DNA of 64,000 nt from Hyphodiscus hymeniophilus (lineage: Eukaryota; Ascomycota; Leotiomycetes; Helotiales; Hyphodiscaceae), in the NCBI GenBank assembly GCA_016508695.1, contig VNKQ01000002.1, forward strand, positions 2,046,001 to 2,110,000, in the 5' to 3' direction. This document shows positions 58,228 through 64,000 of this stretch, piece by piece (position 1 is the stretch's first letter; every line of letters begins with the position of its first letter). The position numbers were made by a program, and so were the translations under genes. The notes beneath the pieces are model-generated. The model worked only from the letters and a program-made list of their open reading frames with translations, ran no database searches and was not told where the DNA came from.

Positions 58228-59057
58228 TGTAGTAGAGATTGACGTGTTGGCGCAAGCTACTGGAGGTTCATGGCCATAGAGGGGAGTGAAGCTTGACTCG
58301 CTTAAGCTCCTTGAAAGACGAAATGCCAAGTCACGTGAAATTGTTATCGATAACGAACCCCAGAATCTCCAGAAATTGGGTTAATTTTCACAACCTATTT
58401 TAAGAGAACTTGCAAGTTCGAAATTGCAATAGACACGGCAGACAAGAAGTATGATGCAGATGTATCCTCGTATCATGGACATAACCACGATCGTTTCTTT
58501 GTCTAATACAATTTGCTATGTGAAGAAGCAATCACTTGAGTGCGGACGATATGTCCTAGGAAGTGAAAACGTTGCCTGTAGCGTTACAAAGATCGACTTT
58601 TCGTAAACTAATCTCGAACTGAAAGAATACTTCTAACTCTACCTTGCTCAATCTACAAAGTTGGATGGTTCGAGATTGAAAGAGAGGTGTTTGCTTCCAA
58701 AAAGGGGTTCATTGACCACCCCTGTTCCGTCACGAAAAGCACGCGATTCTCAAAGCAGCCATCAAAAAATAGACTGACTACTTCCAAAGCCCATTCTTTC
58801 AACTTTTTATTAACGAGGCACTCCGCATAATTTCTTGCCCCATACTCGAGTACAATCCGACTAATGACAAGAAGTCTCTTCTAGCCTTGCAAAGATATCA
58901 ATGGAACGTCCACTAGGATAAATTGCTATATGTTCTGTGCACAAGCGCGTCTCCAGATTATCGCCTCACCTCTGACGATTTCGACAAAAGTACTCAGCCT
59001 CGTGGTCCTTGGATACCTGGTAATCACCCGAGTGCAACTACAAGTGAATCTACAATA
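58228..59057. promoter_or_regulatory. Divergent intergenic region, Clr2 and SNF2 genes
   Basis: 830 bases separate the two start codons, which point away from each other. The region is AT-rich at 58370-58560 and 58740-58860, with a CT-rich stretch just before the SNF2 start. No coding frame seen. Factor sites cannot be named. Confidence 0.5.
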
Positions 59058-62000
59058 ATGCAAACCTTCAACCCCCCTCCCGCGACCTCACAACTCAGCC
59101 CTACCACTCCTCGTCGCAAAGCCTCGAACCTCCTCGAACTCTTTCTCCCTGGTGTCAAGACAACACACAAGATGGAGCAAGGCTCAAATCATCGGGTCCA
59201 CCCCTCCATTTCATACGCAGAGTCGGAGGACTCTGAAAACCCTTCGCCTTTACAAACTCCACCTGCTCAGAGAATGGTCATTAATGTCGACGAAGAAGAC
59301 GATGTTGAAGAGGATGATGATGATGAAATACTATTCACAACATCTCGACCCCGTTCAGGTCTTCGTGAGCGAAAAGCCAATCGGTCTCTGAAATTCCTTG
59401 AAAATGGGGAGAGATCTGCAAGACGACCGCACCCAAAGAAGAGGAGTGCCATTGATGAGGTATGTTCTCTCCGGATCAAGATTCCCTTTGCCTTGGCTGT
59501 GGTTACTTTTTACTGCGCCATGCAGAGGGCAATATCAGATCCAAAATTCATTGAGATCTTTTCCCACTCCATATCCTCGATCACAGCTTACTCTGGAATT
59601 GCAACAGCTCGTCGGTGGAGATTTGACACCTGTCGTTAGCAAGCGAGTAGCCATCCGACAAGAGATCGCCACACATACCGCTGCAAATCGAAATCGTTTC
59701 TTCGTTGAGAAGAAGGACTTCTGGCTCCCCCTCCTCCCCCCGAATAATTACGTACGGAAATTGGTCGAGAAGGACATACAAATGTCGGCGGAAGAGCGTG
59801 CTAAACAACCCATCCCAACTCCATATGAAGAGATTGAGAAGCAGCCGAAGGGTGTCAAAGCTGTTATGAAACCTTATCAGCTTTCTGGTCTGAGCTTCCT
59901 GGTTTACTTGCAAAAGAACGGTCTGTCTGGCATTCTGGGCGATGAAATGGGACTGGGAAAGACTTTACAAACACTTTCGTTGGTACAGTACTTGAAAGAG
60001 AACGACCCGAAGGCTGGTACAGGACGCTTACAACGCCCCTTTCTCGTCGTCTGTCCTCTGTCCGTCCTGTCATCATGGATGGCTGAGGCTCGAAAGTGGA
60101 CCCCTGGCCTGAAAGTCATTCGATTCCATGGCCCTGTCAAAGAACGCAACCGATTGAAGAAGATCGTGGTTGGTGAAATCGATATGTTTGGTCATCTCAC
60201 AGCTCAAGCGAAGAGTAAGCTCAAGTCTCGCGGAAATGGTACAGGCGGGAAGGGTAACGCCATCTCTCTCGATACCGATTCCGAGGATGAAACTGATGTT
60301 GGAGTTGACGTGGTTGTCACTACCTACGAGTGCTTTCGAGCCGAGCAAGCATGGTTCAAGAAGGCTTTTGTTTGGAGATATGCCGTTCTCGACGAGGGAC
60401 ACACGGTCAAGAATCATGAGAGTCTTGTTTCGAAATGTTTGCAAGGCCTGCAGGCTGAGTATCGTCTTATCTTAACTGGAACACCTCTCCAAAATAACCT
60501 ATCAGAGCTTTGGTCCTTGTTACATTGGCTTTACCCTGAGGTAAGTCCGAAGTTGTCCATCACCGTAGAGCTGCGATCATACTAACAGGTCAAATTAGGT
60601 GTTTATTGATAAGACGAACGAGCTGTTTGATAATTCTTTCAATCTGTCCAAAGGACAATATTCCAACACAGTCTTGGATGACGCGCGCCACCTTTTAGAG
60701 CTGATCATGCTTCGGCGTATGAAGAATTCTCCTGGCGTTGATCTCAATCTCCCACCCAAGACGGAGGTCCTACTCTTCGTCCCACTATCCCCTATGCAAC
60801 GATTCTGGTACACTCGAATGATCACCAAAGCAGATCAAGGATTGCTGGATGAGCTTTTTAAGGGAGCTAAGTCGAAGGAAGAGGAAGCCTTCAAGACTCT
60901 GAAGCAAGACGAGGAACATGAAGCTGGCCTGATGAAGATGGAAACGGAAGCCCTCCAAATCCTTGGAAATGAAGCTCTGGTTGGAACCGATGCTTGGAAG
61001 GAGACTAAAGCCATCCTTGCTCAGACGATTCAGCGTGAGCAAACTGAGGCTAGCAATGACGATGTTAAGAAGTCTGCATGGCAAAAGCTCATGAACCTTC
61101 TCATGCAACTGAGAAAGGTCTGCAACCATCCATATCAGATCCAGAATGCTGAGCCGAATCCCTACCACACCGGTGATCACCTCATTACGGCTTCAGGAAA
61201 ATTCATCATTCTTGAGAAGCTGCTGAACGAACTCGTTATCAAGCAGAAGAAGAAGATTCTCATTTTTTCCGGTTTTACGAAAATGTTGGATTTGGTTGAG
61301 GAGATGCTCTCCTTGAGAGGCGGCGACGGCTCTAGCTTCAAGTCGGTTCGGATTGACGGTTCTACGGCTCGAGCTCGCAGGAACTTGGGCATCCGAATGT
61401 TTAACGACCTAGAGAGCGAGTATCGTGTGATGCTTATCTCTACCAGAGCTGGTGGCTTAGGTATCAATCTTGCCACAGCTTCGGACGTCGTTCTACTGGA
61501 TCAGGATTGGAATCCTCAGATCACCCTTCAAGCCGAAGCACGTGCCCATCGTATTGGTCAAAAGAACCCCGTTACTATCTATAAGCTTGTATCTCAAGGT
61601 ACAGTCGAGGAACAAATGATGGGTCGCATCCAGAAGAAGCTGTATCTCTCCGCCAAAGTCACAGAAGCCATGGAGGATATCCATACCAAGTTTGGATCTT
61701 CTAAGAAGGGCAAGAGGGGCAGACCTGGCAGCGACGATGACAATATGCCACAATTAAGCACCAGCCAATTGATGACTTTGGTCCGCCGTGGAGCATCTGC
61801 TATTTCACGGCCTGAAATTGACGTCGATGAAATGTTGAGTTGGTTAGTACATCCCAGTGCATGCTCCTTTCCAGTTCTTAGCTGACTTTGACAGGGACTG
61901 GGAGACGACTGTTGCCAAGTGCAAGGATCAACCGGCCGACATTAATGTGAAGAAGGACGCAATACCAGATGCTAAAGTCGATGAAGAGGCCGAACGTAAA

Positions 62001-62894
62001 TGGCTGACTGAAATGGAACGAGTTGAAGCCTCGGTCTTCGACGGCAAGAAGCTGGCCAGAAGCCAGAAGAACGGCACGAATAGAGACGTCGCACAGGAAT
62101 ACTTTGATCGAGCGGATCGTCGAGAAGGCAAGAACACGACCGTTATGGTTGATGGTTTCGCCATATCCAAGGAGTCAATGAATTGTGGCGAATGGGAGGC
62201 CGTTCCTACCTTTGCGGGCAAGGATCCTCGCCTTGCAGACGTCAAGCGAGTGAAGAGAGCCGCTCCTGAGCCACAGTCTCACTGCCAAGTTTGCATGGAC
62301 GGAGGTGAATTGCATTGCTGCCAACTTTGCCCTCGTGCATACCATTATGAATGTCTCGAGCCCGAGTTCAAGTCAAAGGCTAAGGGCTGGCAATTTAACT
62401 GTCCCCAGCACGAGTGCAGCGATTGCTCCCAGAAGACGACCGATGCGGGTGGAATGCTCTATCGATGCCGCTGGTGTGAACGTGCATACTGCGAGGATTG
62501 TCTCGACTTCGACAAAACTACGCTGATTGGCAACAACCTCGTCGAGTACGAGAACCTGGGCTATGGTGAGATGACACAAGCATTCTACATTCAGTGTCAT
62601 GCTTGCACGGATCACTTCGCGGAGAAGCCAGATGAGCATCGTTTGTGCCTCAATTTGGCAGCAGAGTGGAAGGCCGAGCACGAGAAGCGTTTCGGCGAGA
62701 TGGAACGAGAGATGAGTACACAAGCCGGTTCACTTACAGATGATGCCACTACTATTGAAACACCTGGTGTTAACACTCCTCGAGTCCCCTACGACGACGA
62801 CATCGAGTTCCTAGGAAGTTCCACCAAGAAACGCAAGATGAATAAGGATGTAAAGAAGGGTAGTACAGTAAAGAGAAAGCGATTGGAAGTTTAG
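59058..62894 (+). CDS. SNF2-family chromatin-remodelling ATPase with C-terminal PHD/ADD-like zinc fingers
   Basis: Exons 59058-59459, 59539-60540, 60599-61842 and 61895-62894, introns 79, 58 and 52 bases; 1215 residues. The acceptor of intron 1 was placed after AATATCAG because only that keeps the frame. The N terminus is Pro/Ser-rich then acidic (DEEDDVEEDDDDE). The helicase has motif I DEMGLGKT near residue 268, motif II DEGH, motif III LTGTPLQN, and motif VI RAHRIGQ near 783. A charged linker is followed by a Cys-rich block at about 1013-1100 (CQVCMDGGELHCC, CPRAYHYECLE, CSDC, CRWCERAYCEDC), a PHD plus a second zinc finger like an ADD domain, and a basic tail. SNF2 ATPases move or evict nucleosomes. 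This domain order is found in filamentous-fungal proteins; whether it is the Mit1 partner of Clr2 is open. Confidence 0.88.
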
Positions 62895-63753
62895 AGTATG
62901 GTGTGAATTAGACCTGGACTGGTGTGTATGATGGTCATATGCGGCGTTGACCAGGTGGTGGCTTTGTTTTGAACTGGATATCCAGTGCGTTTACGGCGTT
63001 GGGTTTCTGGTCAGATTTGGAGAGAGGACTTCTTTCTCCGTCAACGTCGGGCGGCGGGATACCCGCTCAATGTATAGATAGTACTATTTAGATACCCTGG
63101 AATTTGTTCCCGGAAGACAAAATGATAGAGATACCTGAACTGCCGAGCTTTGTTTGTTTGAGACTTACCTGGTAAGATAAAACTCCACTCCAACCGGAGT
63201 CCTGGACTCAATGCGCTGGACGCTCATTGTTAGTAGCCTTCAGAGATATGAAGCTACTAGATTGAGTCTCGGCTGGAAATCGTTCTCAAAGCTCAAGTGC
63301 TCTGGAATTCGAACCTGCGAATATGCTCCGCAAATTAAAGATATTTTCTGTCCTAGCGCGGACACCGGCTCGAGTATTTTCTCACTTGATTTTGGCAGCG
63401 TTCCAAATATGCCATTTGCGAGCCTGCGTTGGTGTCTCATGGACAGTGTTTCGAGTGATCGAAGGGATAATCTATTGTAACTTACAAATATCCAAGGTCT
63501 GAGCGTCGATTTCTCGCGGATTTGTCCAAACGTGGACTAGCACCTCAACCTTTTACCAATCATGAGCACCCGTTCACTCGCTTAAAAAGGGAGAAGGCAA
63601 TGGGTTTCGTAGGAGAGAACATCATATAAAGAGCGAGAAAAGTCGCCTCGATTATTCGGTTATTCGATGAAAAGATTATATATCCAAGCCTCTTGAACAT
63701 CTCCTGCTCCTCGGAATTTCTCTCTCTTATTTACCCAATCACCACCTCTCGAA
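62895..63753. other. Spacer between SNF2 gene and the NmrA-like gene
   Basis: 860 bases. The 5' half is the 3' region of the SNF2 gene. Frames around 63211-63480 show no motif. Confidence 0.5.
63676..63685 (+). promoter_or_regulatory. TATA-like element upstream of the NmrA-like gene
   Basis: TTATATATCC lies 69 bases before the ATG at 63754, and a pyrimidine-rich stretch (TTTCTCTCTCTTATTT) lies between, a usual layout for a fungal core promoter. Inferred from position only. Confidence 0.4.
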
Positions 63754-64000
63754 ATGCCAACCATCCTCGTAACAGGAGCGACGGGCCATCAAGGCGGGGC
63801 TCTGATCAACGCCCTCCTATCCTCCCCCTCAGCCAGCACTCTCAGGATCTTCGCCCTGACCCGCAACTCCAGCTCTCCCGCCTCAACATCTCTCGCCTCC
63901 CGCAACGTGACCCTCGTGCGAGGCGATACGGCCGTCTCCTCGGCCTCGATATTCGCCGAGGTCAACAAGCTCACCAACGGCGTCCCCCTCGACGCAGTCT
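63754..64000 (+). CDS. NmrA-like NAD(P)-binding protein, 5' part (cut by window end)
   Basis: 82 residues are visible from the ATG before the window ends. The start MPTILVTGATGHQGG has the NmrA/atypical SDR cofactor motif (TGATGxQGG), and ALTRNSSSPAS and NVTLVRGD fit the second strand and the loop that reads NADP(H). The family includes the nitrogen regulator NmrA, and redox sensors and reductases. Codons are strongly C-ending (for example TCC, CTC and GCC runs), giving clearly higher GC than the flanking gene. Which subgroup it belongs to cannot be told without the rest. Confidence 0.85.
   Translation, partial: MPTILVTGATGHQGGALINALLSSPSASTLRIFALTRNSSSPASTSLASRNVTLVRGDTAVSSASIFAEVNKLTNGVPLDAV

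Noticed and set aside
63300..63345. Possible tRNA T-arm (GGTTCGAAT on the minus strand)
   Set aside because: The flanking bases do not form a T-stem, and no acceptor or anticodon stem could be drawn.

Overview
The window is nuclear DNA of a filamentous ascomycete (Pezizomycotina). The evidence is genes split by many short introns of about 45-110 bases with GTATGT or GTAAGT donors and CTAAC/CTGAC-like branch sites, pyrimidine-rich leaders, an intron-containing tRNA, and a gene set typical of filamentous fungi (Anp1 mannosyltransferase, Gea-type Arf exchange factor, Clr2, Ufo1, fungal ceramide glucosyltransferase, DUF6590). The exact lineage is not provable from the sequence; the overall feel is Leotiomycetes-like, and that is only an impression. 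All exon structures below were read by eye from splice signals and reading-frame continuity.

Layout. 1-3.9 kb: 3' part of an Asi-type RING ubiquitin ligase gene (+), a small Myb-like nuclear protein gene (-) and the exosome subunit Mtr3 (-). 5.8-20.9 kb: a run of plus-strand genes for Golgi and membrane functions: Anp1-type mannan polymerase subunit, Gea/GBF1-type Sec7 Arf-GEF, a 12-exon ABCC transporter and a cytochrome b561. 21.1-27.6 kb: ceramide glucosyltransferase (-), a G-patch protein (-), an Env9-like short-chain dehydrogenase (+) and the Leu5-type mitochondrial carrier (+). 28.7-38.6 kb: three minus-strand genes: an F-box protein, Ufo1 (F-box, WD40-like, UIM) and a 6-exon fungal-specific zinc-finger protein whose fourth exon has a one-base frameshift in a C6 run. 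38.6-48.5 kb: gene-poor, with a DUF6590 gene and a repeat-rich GPI-anchored wall protein. 48.6-51.3 kb: a membrane-anchored aspartic-protease-like protein whose first catalytic Asp is Ser. 51.3-53.7 kb: degraded DNA with a probable pseudogene. 53.8-64 kb: a carbonyl reductase, tRNA-Cys(GCA) with an intron, Clr2 (-) divergent from a SNF2/PHD remodelling ATPase (+), and the start of an NmrA-like gene cut by the window edge.

No transposon, CRISPR array, rRNA or biosynthetic gene cluster was seen. Most of the window is ordinary housekeeping. The items that most deserve a second look are the frameshift in the zinc-finger gene, the protease-like receptor with a lost catalytic residue, the divergent Clr2/SNF2 pair, and the repeat-rich wall protein.
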